Below, piece by piece: positions 1 to 10,151 of a stretch of 64,000 nucleotides of DNA. Where the stretch lies: NCBI GenBank assembly GCA_000244995.1, contig CM001438.1:3248090-3312089 (forward strand), written 5' to 3'. Position 1 is the stretch's first letter. Each line of letters opens with the position of its first letter. This DNA is from Burkholderiales bacterium JOSHI_001 (GTDB lineage: Bacteria > Pseudomonadota > Gammaproteobacteria > Burkholderiales > Burkholderiaceae_C). Below the pieces are notes generated by a model, which was given only the letters and a program-made list of their open reading frames with translations, did not search any database and had not been told where the DNA came from. A program made the translations under genes and the position numbers.

Positions 1-754
1 CGATGCGCACGTTGTGGCCCACCTGAATCAGGTTGTCCAGCTTGACGCCGTCTTCGATCACGGTGTCGTCCAGCGCGCCGCGGTCGATGCAGGTGTTGGC
101 GCCAATCTCGACATCGTCGGCGATGCGCACCGCGCCCAACTGCTCGATCTTTTCCCAGCGTCCGCCCTCGTCCTTCACCGGCGCGAAGCCGAAGCCATCG
201 GCGCCGATGACCACCCCCGAATGCACGATGCCACGCGCGCCGATGCGGCAGCGCTCGCCGAGCGTGACACGGGGCGCCAGCCGGGTGCCCTCGCCCACCT
301 GCGCCCCGGCACCGATGAAACACTGCGCACCCACCAGGGCGCCGGGGCCGATCACGGCGCCGGCTTCCACCACCGCCAGCGGGCCGATGCTGGCACTGGC
401 ATGCACCTGCGCCGTCGGGTCCACCACCGCGCTGGCGTGCACCTCCGGCAGCCGGGCCGGGCGCGAGCGCACCGCCCACCACTGGGTGAGGCGGGCAAAG
501 TACAGGTAAGGGTCGGGCGTGACGATGGCCGCGCCGCGGGCCGCTGCGGCGTCCCTCAGCGCGGGGGCCACGATCAGCGCGCCCGCTGCGGTGCTTTGCA
601 ACTGCGCGGCGTAGCGCGGGTGGGAGACAAAGGCGATGCTGGCGGCATCGGCGCTTTCCAGCGGCGCGATGCGGTCGATGCACAGGCTGCCGTCGCCCGC
701 CAGTTCACCGCCCAGCGCGGCAACGATTTCGGCCAGCCGCGGCGGCGCGCTCAC
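1..754 (-). CDS. lpxD: UDP-3-O-(acyl)glucosamine N-acyltransferase, 3' end missing
   Basis: LpxD adds the second acyl chain to the glucosamine precursor of lipid A in the cytoplasm. Reading the minus strand from a GTG at 754 gives about 251 residues. They form the N-terminal uridine-binding region followed by hexapeptide-repeat (left-handed beta-helix) sequence, with the family-typical stretches [13 protein letters not shown] and [15 protein letters not shown]. The reading frame is still open at base 1, so the C-terminal part lies outside the window. It sits 28 nt downstream of ompH at the end of the bamA cluster, the usual betaproteobacterial position. No ATG is available near the start, so GTG is the best choice; its Shine-Dalgarno sequence is weak. 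Confidence 0.93.
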   Translation of the reverse strand, partial: MSAPPRLAEIVAALGGELAGDGSLCIDRIAPLESADAASIAFVSHPRYAAQLQSTAAGALIVAPALRDAAAARGAAIVTPDPYLYFARLTQWWAVRSRPARLPEVHASAVVDPTAQVHASASIGPLAVVEAGAVIGPGALVGAQCFIGAGAQVGEGTRLAPRVTLGERCRIGARGIVHSGVVIGADGFGFAPVKDEGGRWEKIEQLGAVRIADDVEIGANTCIDRGALDDTVIEDGVKLDNLIQVGHNVRI

Positions 755-782
755 GTGCGAGGGCCTGCGGCGGCGCGCGGCC

Positions 783-1301
783 TTACTTGCCCGCCGGGGC
801 GGCGTTGAGCGACTTGATCACCTTGTCGGTGATGTCCACGCGCGGGCCTGCGAAGATGACTTCCTGCAGGATCACGTCGTACTTCTCGGTGTCGAAGATC
901 TGCTTGATGACCTTGTTGGCCCGCTCAACGATGGAGGCCAGTTCTTCGTTCTTGCGCTGGTTCAGGTCTTCCTGCAGCTCGCGGCGCTTGCGCTGCAGGT
1001 CGCGGTCGGATTCCACCAGGTCGCGCTGGCGACGGCCGCGTTCGGCCTCGGACAGCGTGGGCATGTCCTTTTCCAGCTTGTCCGCGGTGGCCTTCAGTCG
1101 GTTGGCCTGGTCGGTCAGTTCCTTCTCGCGCTTGCTGAACTCGGCCTCCAGGCGGGTTTGTGCGGCCTTCGCAGGGGCGGCCTCACGCAACACGCGTTCG
1201 CTGTTGACATAGCCGATCTTCAGCTCCTGCGCTGCAACGGGTGCAGCCGCGAGCCACAGCGCGGCAGACGTCACGACGGCTGCGAACTTGAGGTCTTTCA
1301 T
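783..1301 (-). CDS. ompH: Periplasmic chaperone OmpH/Skp
   Basis: This 172-aa Skp-type chaperone holds unfolded outer-membrane proteins in the periplasm before BamA inserts them. Residues 1-25 form a signal peptide ending in VAAQ. The mature part opens with [13 protein letters not shown], then a long charged coiled-coil region (roughly residues 45-130) rich in Lys, Arg and Glu, the tentacle helices of the family. Length matches the family. Its ATG overlaps the bamA stop by one base (TGATG on the minus strand), so it is probably translationally coupled to bamA. Confidence 0.95.
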   Translation of the reverse strand: MKDLKFAAVVTSAALWLAAAPVAAQELKIGYVNSERVLREAAPAKAAQTRLEAEFSKREKELTDQANRLKATADKLEKDMPTLSEAERGRRQRDLVESDRDLQRKRRELQEDLNQRKNEELASIVERANKVIKQIFDTEKYDVILQEVIFAGPRVDITDKVIKSLNAAPAGK

Positions 1302-3607
1302 CAGAAGGCGGTCCCGATCTGGAATTGGAATTTCTGGATTCTATCGTTGCGCTGGCTGCGCAAAGGCTGGCCCCAGCTCAACTTGAGCGGCCCCACCGGC
1401 GACAGCCAGGACAGGCCCAGGCCGGCCGACGCACGCAGGCTGTCCAGCGTGGGCGTGACCTCGTCGCGCCAGACGTTGCCGGCGTCGGCGAAGGCGAAGA
1501 TGCGCAGCGACTTGTCGTTGCCGGTGCCGGGCACCGGGAAGTACAGCTCGGCGTTCAGGTTCAGCCGCTTGGTGCCGCCCAGGTAGGCGCCGGCCGGGTC
1601 GATCCAGCCGAGTGAGCCCTGTTCGAACACCCGCACCGAGCCCAGGCCGCCGCCGTAGAAGTTCTTGAACACCGGGTAGCTCTTGCCATTGAGCCCCTTG
1701 CCCCAGCCGAGTTCGGCGTTCAAGCCCAACGTGAGGCTGGAAAACAGCGGCAGGTACTGCTGGAACTGCAGGTTGGTGCGCAGGTAGCGCACGTCGCCGG
1801 CGGCGCTCCACTCCAGGTTCACGCGCTGGTAGCGACCGGTCGTGGGGGTCAGCAGGCTGTCGCGCTCGTCGCGCGACCAGCCCAGGGTGAGCGGCACCGA
1901 GGTGCTGGTCTGGCCGAACTCGTTGCGGTAGAAGGCGTAGGCACTGGGCAGCGAACGGCCGGCCTTGAACTCGGTGCGCTCCAGCCCCACGCCGAAATAC
2001 ACGGTGTCGATTTCCGAGAAGGGCACGCCAAAGCGGATCGATCCGCCCGGGGTGGCCACGCGGTAGGTTTCACCCACGCTGTTCAGCGGCCGCGTGGTGC
2101 GGTAGAACAGGTCGATGGCACGCGAGATGCCATCGTTCGTGAAGTACGGGTCCACGGTGCTGAACACCAGGTTGCGCGAGGTCTTGCTGGTGTTGACCTC
2201 CAGCCCCAGGTAGTTGCCCGAGCCGAAGACGTTGTCCTGCCGGATGGCGGCCGACAGCGCCAGCTTCTCGGTGCTGGAGAAGGTCATGCCCAGCGAGATG
2301 TTGCCGGTGGGCTTTTCGGTGACGTTGATGGTCAGGTCCACCTGGTCGGGCGAATCGGGCACCTCGGTGGTTTCCACCGCCACGTCCTTGAAGTAACCCA
2401 GGCGGTCCACGCGGTCGCGCGACAGCTTGATGCGCTGGCCGTCGTACCAGGCACTTTCCAGTTGGCGGAATTCACGCCGCACCACTTCGTCGCGGGTGCG
2501 GGTGTTGCCCGCCACGTCGATGCGGCGCACGTACACGCGGCGCTGCGGTTCGGCGCGCAGTGTCAGCACCACCTGGCCGCTGGCACGGTCCACCTCGGGC
2601 ACGGGCTCGATGCGGGCGAAGGCATAGCCGTAGACCCCGAAACGGTCGCCGATGCGCTTGGTGGTCTCGGCCACGTCCTCGGCGCGGTAGGGCTGACCGG
2701 GGCGGATGGTGACCAGTTGGCGGAACTCGTCTTCCTTGCCCAGGAATTCGCCCTGCAGCTTCACACCGGTGACGACGAAGGGCTGGCCTTCCGTCACGGT
2801 GATGGTGATGGTGATCTCCTGCTTGTCCGGGCTGATGGTCACCTGGGTGGAGGTGATCGCGAATTCCAGGTAGCCGCGGTTCAGGTAGTGGGAGCGGATG
2901 GCTTCCAGGTCGGCGTTGAGCTTGCTGCGCGAGTAGCGGTCGTTCTTGCTGTACCACGACAGCCAGCCCGAAGCCGACATCTCCATCAGGCCCCTCAGCG
3001 TGGATTCGGAGAAGACCTTGGCACCGACGATGCGCACCTCGCGGATGCGCGCCGCGTCGCCTTCGTTCATGGTGAAGGTGACGTTCACGCGGTTGCGCTC
3101 GGCCGGCGAAATGGTGGTCACCACCTCGGCGCCGTAGAGGCTGCGCGACAGGTACTGGCGCTTGATTTCCTGCTCGGCCCGGTCCACCAGGGCGCGGTCG
3201 AAGGACAGGCCTTCACCGATGCCGGCGTCCTTCAGGGACTTCAGCAGCGTGTCCTTGTCAAATTCTTTCAGGCCGACGAAGGTGACGGTCTGGATGACCG
3301 GGCGCTCGTCGATGACCACCACCACCACGGCGCCGTCGATCTCCAGGCGCACGTCCTTGAACAGGCCGGTAGCAAACAGCGAACGCAGCGCCGCGGCGCT
3401 CTTGTCGTCGCTGTAGGTGTCGCCCACGCGAAAGGGCAGCGCCGCGAACACCGTGCCGGGGTCGGTGCGTTGCAGGCCCTCGATGCGGATGTCCTTGATG
3501 ACAAACGGCTCCGCCGCTTGCGCAGCGGGCAAGGCCGCCACGGCGGCCGCCAGCACCGTGACGACGTACGCAGGACGCGCGAGGCGCGACGAAGGCAGAA
3601 AGACCAT
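1301..3607 (-). CDS. bamA: Outer-membrane protein assembly factor BamA
   Basis: BamA is the beta-barrel core of the BAM complex that folds outer-membrane proteins. The 768-aa product has a signal peptide (about residues 1-32, ending AAQAA). POTRA repeats follow, beginning with EPFVIKDIRIEGLQRTDPG, and the C-terminal half is a 16-strand-type barrel ending in Phe, the usual barrel signal. An in-frame ATG 39 nt upstream (3646) would overlap rseP and put 13 non-signal residues ahead of the signal peptide, so the ATG at 3607 is preferred. The start is 10 nt past the rseP stop. BamB and BamD are also encoded in this window. Confidence 0.96.
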   Translation of the reverse strand: MVFLPSSRLARPAYVVTVLAAAVAALPAAQAAEPFVIKDIRIEGLQRTDPGTVFAALPFRVGDTYSDDKSAAALRSLFATGLFKDVRLEIDGAVVVVVIDERPVIQTVTFVGLKEFDKDTLLKSLKDAGIGEGLSFDRALVDRAEQEIKRQYLSRSLYGAEVVTTISPAERNRVNVTFTMNEGDAARIREVRIVGAKVFSESTLRGLMEMSASGWLSWYSKNDRYSRSKLNADLEAIRSHYLNRGYLEFAITSTQVTISPDKQEITITITVTEGQPFVVTGVKLQGEFLGKEDEFRQLVTIRPGQPYRAEDVAETTKRIGDRFGVYGYAFARIEPVPEVDRASGQVVLTLRAEPQRRVYVRRIDVAGNTRTRDEVVRREFRQLESAWYDGQRIKLSRDRVDRLGYFKDVAVETTEVPDSPDQVDLTINVTEKPTGNISLGMTFSSTEKLALSAAIRQDNVFGSGNYLGLEVNTSKTSRNLVFSTVDPYFTNDGISRAIDLFYRTTRPLNSVGETYRVATPGGSIRFGVPFSEIDTVYFGVGLERTEFKAGRSLPSAYAFYRNEFGQTSTSVPLTLGWSRDERDSLLTPTTGRYQRVNLEWSAAGDVRYLRTNLQFQQYLPLFSSLTLGLNAELGWGKGLNGKSYPVFKNFYGGGLGSVRVFEQGSLGWIDPAGAYLGGTKRLNLNAELYFPVPGTGNDKSLRIFAFADAGNVWRDEVTPTLDSLRASAGLGLSWLSPVGPLKLSWGQPLRSQRNDRIQKFQFQIGTAF

Positions 3608-3617
3608 GGAGGAGGAT

Positions 3618-4979
3618 TCAGTGTTGGCCCAGGAGGCGGGCCACATCGTTGAAGAGGGCCACCGACATCATCAGCAGCAGGACGGCGACGCCGCCACGTT
3701 GCAGTTTTTCGAGCCAGGCTTCAGAGACCGGACGCCCGGTCAAACCCTCGAAAAGATAATACATCAGGTGCCCACCATCGAGCATGGGCAGCGGCAGCAG
3801 GTTCAGCACGCCCAGGCTCACGCTCACCACGGCCAGGAAGCCCAGGTAGTAGCTCAAGCCCAATTGCGCGGACTGCCCGGCGTAATCGGCAATGGTCAGC
3901 GGCCCGGACAGGTTGCGCAGCGAGGCCTCGCCGATGAGCATGCGGCCCAGCATCTTCAGAGACAGGCTGGCCACTTCCGCCGTGCGCTTGAAGCCCAGCA
4001 GCAGACCGTCCACCGCGCCGTGGCGCACCGTCACCATTTCGGGCGCGCCGGCCACGTAGGCGTCGATGCGCGCGATCTGGCGTTCACCATCGCGCACCAG
4101 GCGCGGCTGCACGCTCAGGTCCAGGGTCTGACCCTGGCGCTCCACCCGCCACCGCATGGCCAGCGCCTGGCCGTCGCGGTGGGCGCTGCGGATGCGCTCC
4201 AGCAGCATGGCGCCATCGGCCATGGCCACGCCGTCCACCTGCAGCACGCGGTCGCCCTTCTTCAGCCCGGCCTTTTCCGCCGGCCCGTCGGCCTTGACCT
4301 CGCCCATCACCGCCTCGGTGTAGGCCGCACCCAGGCCGATGCGTTTCATCAGCGCGGCGTCCACCGAGGGTGCGTCCAGCGCAGCCAGGTTCAGCCGCAC
4401 TTCCCGCAGGCCCCGGCCGGCCCGGTCGCTGACCTGCAGCGCCAGCGCCTGGTGTTCCAGGGCGTGGTGGGTCACCTGCCAGCGCAGGTCGGTGGCCGAC
4501 TGCACCGCCACCCACTGCCCGTCGTCGTCCTGCCAGTTGCGCACCCAGTCGCCCGAGCGCATGCCGGCGGCCTCGGCCACGCTGCCGGCCACCGGGGTGG
4601 ACAGCACGGCCTTGGGTTCCTCCACACCCATCCAGTGGGTGCACGCGTACAGCAGCACCGCCAAGGCCAGGTTGGCCAGCGGGCCCGCCAGCACGATGGC
4701 CGTTCGCTGCAGCAAGGGCTTGCGGTTGAAGGCGCGGTGCAACTCGTTCGGTGCCACCGGACCTTCGCGCTCGTCCAGCATGCGCACGTAGCCGCCCAGC
4801 GGCAGCAGGGACAGGGCGAACTCGGTCTCGCCCCGCTGGCGTTGCCACACCACGCGGCCGAAGCCAATGGAAAAACGCAGCACCTTCACCCCGCAGGCCA
4901 CCGCCACGCGGTAGTGCCCGTATTCGTGCACCACGATCAGCACGCCCAGCGTCAACAGGAAAGCCAGCACGGTGGTCAC
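3618..4979 (-). CDS. rseP: Site-2 intramembrane zinc metalloprotease RseP
   Basis: RseP is an inner-membrane site-2 protease; in E. coli it releases sigma E by cleaving RseA. The 453-aa product has the HExxH zinc motif (HEYGH, residues 18-22) in the first membrane helix and central PDZ-like regions (KAGLKKGDRVLQVDG). The third metal ligand is in the conserved LDGGHL motif near the C-terminus. The start is a GTG in a 4-nt GTGA overlap with the dxr stop. The open frame upstream of it does not resemble RseP and lies antiparallel to nothing but dxr sequence in another frame. Its place between dxr and bamA is conserved. Confidence 0.95.
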   Translation of the reverse strand: MTTVLAFLLTLGVLIVVHEYGHYRVAVACGVKVLRFSIGFGRVVWQRQRGETEFALSLLPLGGYVRMLDEREGPVAPNELHRAFNRKPLLQRTAIVLAGPLANLALAVLLYACTHWMGVEEPKAVLSTPVAGSVAEAAGMRSGDWVRNWQDDDGQWVAVQSATDLRWQVTHHALEHQALALQVSDRAGRGLREVRLNLAALDAPSVDAALMKRIGLGAAYTEAVMGEVKADGPAEKAGLKKGDRVLQVDGVAMADGAMLLERIRSAHRDGQALAMRWRVERQGQTLDLSVQPRLVRDGERQIARIDAYVAGAPEMVTVRHGAVDGLLLGFKRTAEVASLSLKMLGRMLIGEASLRNLSGPLTIADYAGQSAQLGLSYYLGFLAVVSVSLGVLNLLPLPMLDGGHLMYYLFEGLTGRPVSEAWLEKLQRGGVAVLLLMMSVALFNDVARLLGQH

Positions 4980-6163
4980 AACGCACGCTCCTTGATCAGT
5001 TGCTGCGCATGGCGCCGTGCACGGGCGTCCAGTTCCAGCAGGTCGGCCAGCGCGAAGCTGGGGCCCAGTTGTGGCGCCACCCCTTCCACCGTGGCCGCGT
5101 TCACGCTGTGAATCGCGGTGAAGGCGATGGTTCCGGCCAGGAAGGCCGACACCGCCTCTTCGTTGGCGGCATTCAGCACCGCCGTGCTGCCCAGCGGCGC
5201 GCGCAGTGCGTCGTAGGCCAGCGCCAGGCCAGGGTAGCGCGCAAAGTCGGCCGGCTCGAAGGTCAGCGCGGCCAACTTTGTAAAGTCCAGCCGGGGCGCG
5301 CCGCATTCAATGCGCTGCGGGTAGGCCAGGCCCACGCTGATGGGCCCCTTCATGTCCGGCGTGCCCAGTTGCGCCAGCACCGACGCGTCCCGGCACACCA
5401 CCATCGAATGCACGATGCTCTGCGGGTGGATGACCACGCGCACGTCCTCGGGCGGCAGGTCGAACAGCCAACGCGCTTCGATCACTTCCAGCGCCTTGTT
5501 CATCATGGTGGCCGAGTCCACCGAGATCTTGCGGCCCATCACCCAGTTCGGGTGCGCCACCGCCTGCTCGGGCGTGACGCTGTGCAGCGTGGCCGGGTCG
5601 CGGGCGCGGAAAGGCCCGCCCGACGCGGTGAGCAGGATGTGGTCGATGCGCTCGCGCCAGGTGCTGCGGTCTTCGGGCAGGCATTGGAAGATGGCCGAGT
5701 GTTCGCTGTCGATGGGCAGCAGCGTGGCCCCGCCCTGCTTCACCGCCTGCATGAACAGCGACGCGCCCACCACCAGCGCTTCCTTGTTGGCCAGCAGCAG
5801 GCGCTTGCCGGTGCGTGCCGCGGCCAGGCATGACTCCAGCCCGGCCGCCCCCACGATGGCAGCCATCACCGCGTCGGCGTCCGGGTGCGCGGCCAGTTCG
5901 CACAGCGCGCGCGGCCCCACCAGCACTTCGGTGCGCACCTGCGCCGCGGCCAACGCCTCCCGCAGGCGCGCGGCCTGGGTGTCGTTGGCCACCGCCGCGA
6001 AGCGCGGCTTCCAGCGCAGGCACTGGACGGCGAGTTCGTCCACCCGGTGCCAGCTGGTCAACGCAAAGGCCTCGAAGCGCTGTGGGTGCAGCGCCATCAC
6101 GTCCAGCGTGCTGGTGCCCACCGAACCCGTGGCGCCGAGGATGCAGATTCTCTGGGGTGTCAT
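4976..6163 (-). CDS. dxr: 1-deoxy-D-xylulose 5-phosphate reductoisomerase
   Basis: Dxr converts DXP to MEP with NADPH, the committed step of the non-mevalonate isoprenoid pathway. The 395-aa protein has the NADPH loop GATGSVG at residues 10-16 and the metal-binding motif IDSEHSAIFQ (Asp152, Glu154). The NKALEVIEA segment supplies Asn222, Lys223 and Glu226. Length is normal. It lies 10 nt after cdsA and overlaps rseP by 4 nt. Its product pathway feeds UppS, encoded three genes upstream, and IspG at 34150-35439. Confidence 0.97.
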   Translation of the reverse strand: MTPQRICILGATGSVGTSTLDVMALHPQRFEAFALTSWHRVDELAVQCLRWKPRFAAVANDTQAARLREALAAAQVRTEVLVGPRALCELAAHPDADAVMAAIVGAAGLESCLAAARTGKRLLLANKEALVVGASLFMQAVKQGGATLLPIDSEHSAIFQCLPEDRSTWRERIDHILLTASGGPFRARDPATLHSVTPEQAVAHPNWVMGRKISVDSATMMNKALEVIEARWLFDLPPEDVRVVIHPQSIVHSMVVCRDASVLAQLGTPDMKGPISVGLAYPQRIECGAPRLDFTKLAALTFEPADFARYPGLALAYDALRAPLGSTAVLNAANEEAVSAFLAGTIAFTAIHSVNAATVEGVAPQLGPSFALADLLELDARARRHAQQLIKERAL

Positions 6164-6173
6164 GGGCCTGGCC

Positions 6174-7013
6174 CTACAAACTGATCATGGCCAGCGCCAT
6201 GGGCAGCACCGGCAACAGCGCGTCCACACGGTCCAGCACGCCACCATGTCCGGGCAGCAGCCTGGAGCTGTCCTTGGCCCCGGCGGCGCGCTTGACCAGG
6301 CTCTCGAACAGGTCGCCCACCACGCTCATGCTGGTCAGCACCAGCAGGGCCACGGCCATGCCGCCCAGCCCCAAGCGCTGGCGCAGCAGCGTGAACACGC
6401 TGGGCGAATCCACCCGGGCGAAAAGGCCTTCCACCAGGCCCCACAACAGCGACAGCACGATGACCCCGAGCACGCCGGACCACACACCTTCCCAGCTCTT
6501 GCCGGGGCTGATGCTGGGCGCCAGCTTGCGCTTGCCGAAGGCGCGGCCACCGAAGTACGCCGCGATGTCGGCCGCCCACACGATGCACAGCACCGACAGC
6601 AGGAAGTTCACGCCGACGATGCGCGCATGCGCCAGGGCGTTCCAGGCCAGCCACAGCAGCAGCAGGCCCAGCGGCCAGCGCAAGGCCAGCGGCAGGCCGG
6701 GCCAGCCTGCAGGCCCGGCGCGCAGGGCCAGGCCGCCGCCAAGTACCCACAGCGCCGCGGCCAGCCACCACAGCGCGTGGGCCTCGCCCAGGCGCCAGCC
6801 GCCCAGCACCACGGCCACGCAGGCCGCGCCCAGCAGGGCGCCGCTGGCGATGGCGGGGGTCGAGGCCACGCCATTCAGGCGCGCCCATTCCCAACCGGCG
6901 GCGGCGATCAGCACCAGCGTGAGCAGGATGAAGGGCGTGGGGCTGGCGATGGCCAGCGACGGCAGCAACAGCGCCAGCAGCACCAGGGCAGTGATGACAC
7001 GCTGGCGCAGCAT
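6174..7013 (-). CDS. cdsA: Phosphatidate cytidylyltransferase
   Basis: CdsA makes CDP-diacylglycerol, the precursor of all membrane phospholipids, in the inner membrane. The 279-aa product is strongly hydrophobic with about seven or eight membrane segments. Its C-terminal part has the conserved SPGKSWEG-like block (SISPGKSWEGVWSG) and the family signature KDSSRLLPGHGGVLDRVDAL. It starts 9 nt after the uppS stop and ends 10 nt before dxr. The order uppS-cdsA-dxr is conserved in Proteobacteria. Confidence 0.96.
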   Translation of the reverse strand: MLRQRVITALVLLALLLPSLAIASPTPFILLTLVLIAAAGWEWARLNGVASTPAIASGALLGAACVAVVLGGWRLGEAHALWWLAAALWVLGGGLALRAGPAGWPGLPLALRWPLGLLLLWLAWNALAHARIVGVNFLLSVLCIVWAADIAAYFGGRAFGKRKLAPSISPGKSWEGVWSGVLGVIVLSLLWGLVEGLFARVDSPSVFTLLRQRLGLGGMAVALLVLTSMSVVGDLFESLVKRAAGAKDSSRLLPGHGGVLDRVDALLPVLPMALAMISL

Positions 7014-7022
7014 GCGGTGCCC

Positions 7023-7757
7023 TCAGCCGCCCGGCGCGGCCGAAGCCTGCGCGTCCGGCAGCACACCACCAAAGCGGCGCTGGCGGCCGGCGTAGTCGCG
7101 CAGCGCGGCGTCCAGCTGGGCCTCGTCGAAATCCGGCCACAGGCAGTCGGTGAACACCAGTTCGGAATAGGCCACCTGCCAGAGCAGGAAGTTGCTGATG
7201 CGCACCTCGCCGCCGGTGCGGATGAACAGGTCGGGGTCGGGGGCATGGTCCATGGCCATCAGGCGCGACAGGCGCTGCTCGGTGATGTCCTCGGGCTTCA
7301 GCCCCTGCGCCACGGCCTGGCGGCAGGCCTGAACGATGTCCCAGCGCCCGCCGTAGTTGAAGGCCACGCTCAGGGTGATGCGGGTGTTGTGGCGCGTGGT
7401 GTTCTCGGCCTGGTCCCAGGCCGCACGCACCTTGTCGCTCACCGCCGCGCGGTCACCGACGATGACGATGCGCACGCCCTTTTCAGCCAGCTTGGTCAGG
7501 TACTTGGACACCGCCACCAGCACCAGGCCCAGCAGGCCGCTGACCTCTTCTTCCGGGCGCTTCCAGTTTTCCGATGAGAAGGCGAAAACGGTCAGGTAGT
7601 CGATGCCGCGGTCGGCACAGGCCTGCACCACCCGCACCAGCGCATCCACGCCCGACTTGTGTCCGAAAAAGCGCGGCAGGTAGCGCTTCTTGGCCCAACG
7701 GCCGTTGCCATCCATGACGATGGCAACGTGGCGCGGGATGTTGGACGCGTCGGTCAC
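7023..7757 (-). CDS. uppS: Undecaprenyl diphosphate synthase
   Basis: UppS condenses isopentenyl units into the C55 lipid carrier for peptidoglycan and LPS synthesis. The 244-aa protein carries HVAIVMDGNGRWA near its N-terminus with the catalytic Asp at residue 16, and FAFSSENWKRP further on. The C-terminal LFIRTGGEVRISNFLLWQ block is also present. The start is a GTG (7757); an ORF extension upstream covers frr-intergenic sequence with no family similarity. It is preceded by frr with a 37-nt gap. Confidence 0.96.
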   Translation of the reverse strand: MTDASNIPRHVAIVMDGNGRWAKKRYLPRFFGHKSGVDALVRVVQACADRGIDYLTVFAFSSENWKRPEEEVSGLLGLVLVAVSKYLTKLAEKGVRIVIVGDRAAVSDKVRAAWDQAENTTRHNTRITLSVAFNYGGRWDIVQACRQAVAQGLKPEDITEQRLSRLMAMDHAPDPDLFIRTGGEVRISNFLLWQVAYSELVFTDCLWPDFDEAQLDAALRDYAGRQRRFGGVLPDAQASAAPGG

Positions 7758-7794
7758 AGGGCTTTCGGTCGGACCTCGGGGCGGACGGCGACCG

Positions 7795-8355
7795 TCACAC
7801 CGCCATGATGTCGGCTTCTTTGGCGTGCACCAGCTTGTCGATCTCGGTGACGGTGCGGTCGGTGAGCTTCTGCACATCGTCCTGCGCGCGCCGCTCGTCG
7901 TCCTCGGTCACGGCCTTGTCCTTGAGCAGCTTCTTCAGGTGTTCATTGGCGTCGCGGCGCAGGTTGCGCACCGCGATCTTGGCGTCCTCACCGGCGTGGC
8001 GCACCACCTTGGTCAGTTCCTTGCGGCGTTCTTCGGTCAGCGCCGGCATGGGCACGCGCAGCAGGTCGCCCTGCGAAGCCGGGTTCAGGCCCAGGTCGCT
8101 CTCGCGGATGGCCTTCTCGATCTTCGGGCCCATGCCCTTTTCCCAGGGCTGGACGCCGATGGTGCGCGCATCCAGCAGCGACACGTTGGCCACCTGGCTG
8201 ATGGGCACCATGGAGCCGTAGTAGTCCACATGCACCTGGTCCAGGATGCCGGGGTGGGGGCGGCCGGTGCGGATCTTCTGCAGTTCGCCCTTGAGGGCCT
8301 CGATGGACTTGGCCATCTTGCCTTCGGCGGTTGACTTGATGTCGGCAATGGTCAT
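7795..8355 (-). CDS. frr: Ribosome recycling factor
   Basis: This 186-aa factor splits post-termination ribosomes together with EF-G. It starts [17 protein letters not shown] and has the typical [11 protein letters not shown] and [19 protein letters not shown] stretches of the RRF head-and-arm fold. Length is standard. The start has a good Shine-Dalgarno (AAGGAGC) and lies 12 nt after the pyrH stop. Gene order rpsB-tsf-pyrH-frr is nearly universal in Proteobacteria. Confidence 0.98.
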   Translation of the reverse strand: MTIADIKSTAEGKMAKSIEALKGELQKIRTGRPHPGILDQVHVDYYGSMVPISQVANVSLLDARTIGVQPWEKGMGPKIEKAIRESDLGLNPASQGDLLRVPMPALTEERRKELTKVVRHAGEDAKIAVRNLRRDANEHLKKLLKDKAVTEDDERRAQDDVQKLTDRTVTEIDKLVHAKEADIMAV

Positions 8356-8367
8356 GGCGGATGCTCC

Positions 8368-9078
8368 TTAGACGTGCACCAGGGTGCCTTCGTCCTCGCC
8401 CTGCACCACGCGCTTCAAGGCGCCGGGCTTGAAGATGGAGAACACCTTGATGGGCAGCTTCTGGTCGCGGCACAGCGCAAACGCGGTGGCGTCCAGCACC
8501 TGCAGGTTCTTGGCAATGGCTTCGTCGAAGCTGATGGTGGCGTAGCGCGTGGCCGTCGGGTCTTTCTTGGGGTCGGCGGTATAGACGCCGTCCACCTTGG
8601 TGGCCTTCAGCACCACCTCGGCCCCGATCTCGGCGCCGCGCAAGGCAGCGGCGGTGTCGGTGGTGAAGAAGGGGTTGCCGGTGCCGGCGGCGAAGATGAC
8701 CACCTTGCCCTCTTCCAGGTACTGCAGCGCCTTGGGCCGCACGTAGGGCTCGACCACCTGCTCGATGTTGATGGCCGACATGACGCGCGCGGTCATGCCT
8801 TCCTGGCGCATGGTGTCGGCCAGCGCCAGCGAGTTCATCACGGTGGCCAGCATGCCCATGTAGTCGGCAGTGGCGCGGTCCATGCCCACCGAACCGCCAG
8901 CCACGCCGCGGAAGATGTTGCCCCCGCCGATGACCACCGCCACCTCGCAGCCCAGCCGCGTCACTTCCTGCACTTCCTGCACCATGCGAACGATGGTGGC
9001 GCGGTTGATGCCATAGGCGTCGTCGCCCATCAGGGCTTCGCCGGACAGCTTGAGCAGGATGCGCTTGTAGGCGGGCAT
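8368..9078 (-). CDS. pyrH: UMP kinase
   Basis: PyrH phosphorylates UMP to UDP in pyrimidine synthesis and belongs to the amino-acid-kinase fold. The 236-aa product begins [16 protein letters not shown] and has GGGNIFRG at residues 51-58, the phosphate-binding glycine loop. The [16 protein letters not shown] and [17 protein letters not shown]-like motifs are present. Length is typical. It is 108 nt downstream of tsf, with a GC-rich stem-loop in the gap. Confidence 0.98.
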   Translation of the reverse strand: MPAYKRILLKLSGEALMGDDAYGINRATIVRMVQEVQEVTRLGCEVAVVIGGGNIFRGVAGGSVGMDRATADYMGMLATVMNSLALADTMRQEGMTARVMSAINIEQVVEPYVRPKALQYLEEGKVVIFAAGTGNPFFTTDTAAALRGAEIGAEVVLKATKVDGVYTADPKKDPTATRYATISFDEAIAKNLQVLDATAFALCRDQKLPIKVFSIFKPGALKRVVQGEDEGTLVHV

Positions 9079-9151
9079 GCGGGGCGGCCTTTCTCGGGTG
9101 ACAGACGGGTTGAGCAGTTTACGCGGCGGGACTTTGCTGGCTTGTTGCCCT

Positions 9152-9172
9152 GGGCGCCCCTCTCGGGCACCC
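9152..9172 (-). terminator. GC-rich stem-loop between tsf and pyrH
   Basis: On the minus strand an 8-bp stem (one G-U pair) closes a 5-nt GAGAG loop. No U-tract follows, so it is not a canonical intrinsic terminator. It could act as an attenuator or as a 3' stabiliser of the tsf message, letting some transcription read into pyrH. Confidence 0.35.
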
Positions 9173-9186
9173 GGGCCGGGGGGCCG

Positions 9187-10083
9187 TCAGCCGCCCTTGG
9201 CAGCGGCCACCTGGGCAGCCACTTCGGCGGCGAAGTCGTCCACCTTTTTCTCGATGCCCTCGCCCACCACGTACAGGGTGAAGCCCAACACCCGCGTGTT
9301 GGTGGCCTTGAGCATCTGCTCCACGGTCTGCTTGCCGTCGCTGGCCTTGACGAACACCTGGTTCAGCAGGCTCACCTCCTTCAGGAACTTCTGCACCGAG
9401 CCTTCCACCATCTTGGCCACGATGTCGGCGGGCTTGCCGCTCTCAGCCGCCTTCTCGGTGGCGATCTTGCGTTCCTTGTCCACCAGTTCGCTGGGCACGT
9501 CGGCCGACGACAGCGCGGCCGGCTTCATCGCGGCCACATGCATGGCCACGTCCTTGGCGGCCACGGCGTCGCCGGTGAATTCCACCACCACGCCGATGCG
9601 GGTGCCGTGCAGGTAGTGGGTCAGGCTGCCGCCGCCGGCATAGCGCTTGAAGCGGCGAAAGCTCATGTTTTCACCGATCTTGCCCACCAGGCCCTTGCGC
9701 ACGTCTTCCAGCGTGGGGCCGAAGCCGTCCTGGGCGTAGGCCAGGGCGCCCAGCGCCGCCACATCGGCCGGGTTGTGCTGGGCCACCAGTTCGGCCGCCG
9801 CCTTGGCCATGGCCAGGAAGGAGTCGTTCTTGGTGACGAAGTCGGTTTCGCAGTTGATTTCCAGCAGGGCGCCGGTGTTGCCGTTCACGGCCGCGCTGAC
9901 CACGCCTTCGGCGGTGATGCGTGAAGCGGCCTTGCCGGCCTTGTTGCCCAGCTTCACGCGCAGGATTTCTTCGGCCCGGCTCATGTCGCCCTCGGCCTCG
10001 GTCAGCGCCTTCTTGCATTCCATCATCGGGGCGTCGGTGCGGGCGCGCAGCTCGGCCACCATGCTTGCGGTGATTGCAGCCAT
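9187..10083 (-). CDS. tsf: Translation elongation factor Ts
   Basis: EF-Ts exchanges GDP for GTP on EF-Tu. The 298-aa protein starts [19 protein letters not shown]. It has the hallmark TDxPMMxCKKAL motif at residues 16-27, and an [10 protein letters not shown] block that contacts EF-Tu. The ATG at 10083 has a GGAG Shine-Dalgarno 8 nt upstream; a TTG directly before it is a less likely start. It lies 133 nt after rpsB, with a hairpin terminator or attenuator between. Confidence 0.98.
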   Translation of the reverse strand: MAAITASMVAELRARTDAPMMECKKALTEAEGDMSRAEEILRVKLGNKAGKAASRITAEGVVSAAVNGNTGALLEINCETDFVTKNDSFLAMAKAAAELVAQHNPADVAALGALAYAQDGFGPTLEDVRKGLVGKIGENMSFRRFKRYAGGGSLTHYLHGTRIGVVVEFTGDAVAAKDVAMHVAAMKPAALSSADVPSELVDKERKIATEKAAESGKPADIVAKMVEGSVQKFLKEVSLLNQVFVKASDGKQTVEQMLKATNTRVLGFTLYVVGEGIEKKVDDFAAEVAAQVAAAKGG

Positions 10084-10151
10084 CAATGTTCTCCGTCAGG
10101 GTCTTCGCGGGGCCGCCTGGGGGCTGGCCGCCGCGCAAAAAAGTCGCTGTG

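Noticed and set aside
3608-3646. Upstream ATG of bamA overlapping rseP
   Set aside because: It would put 13 polar residues before a complete signal peptide.
2462-3652. A 396-codon plus-strand frame opposite bamA
   Set aside because: It is a shadow of the BamA POTRA region; composition is His/Ala/Gly-rich with no family signal.
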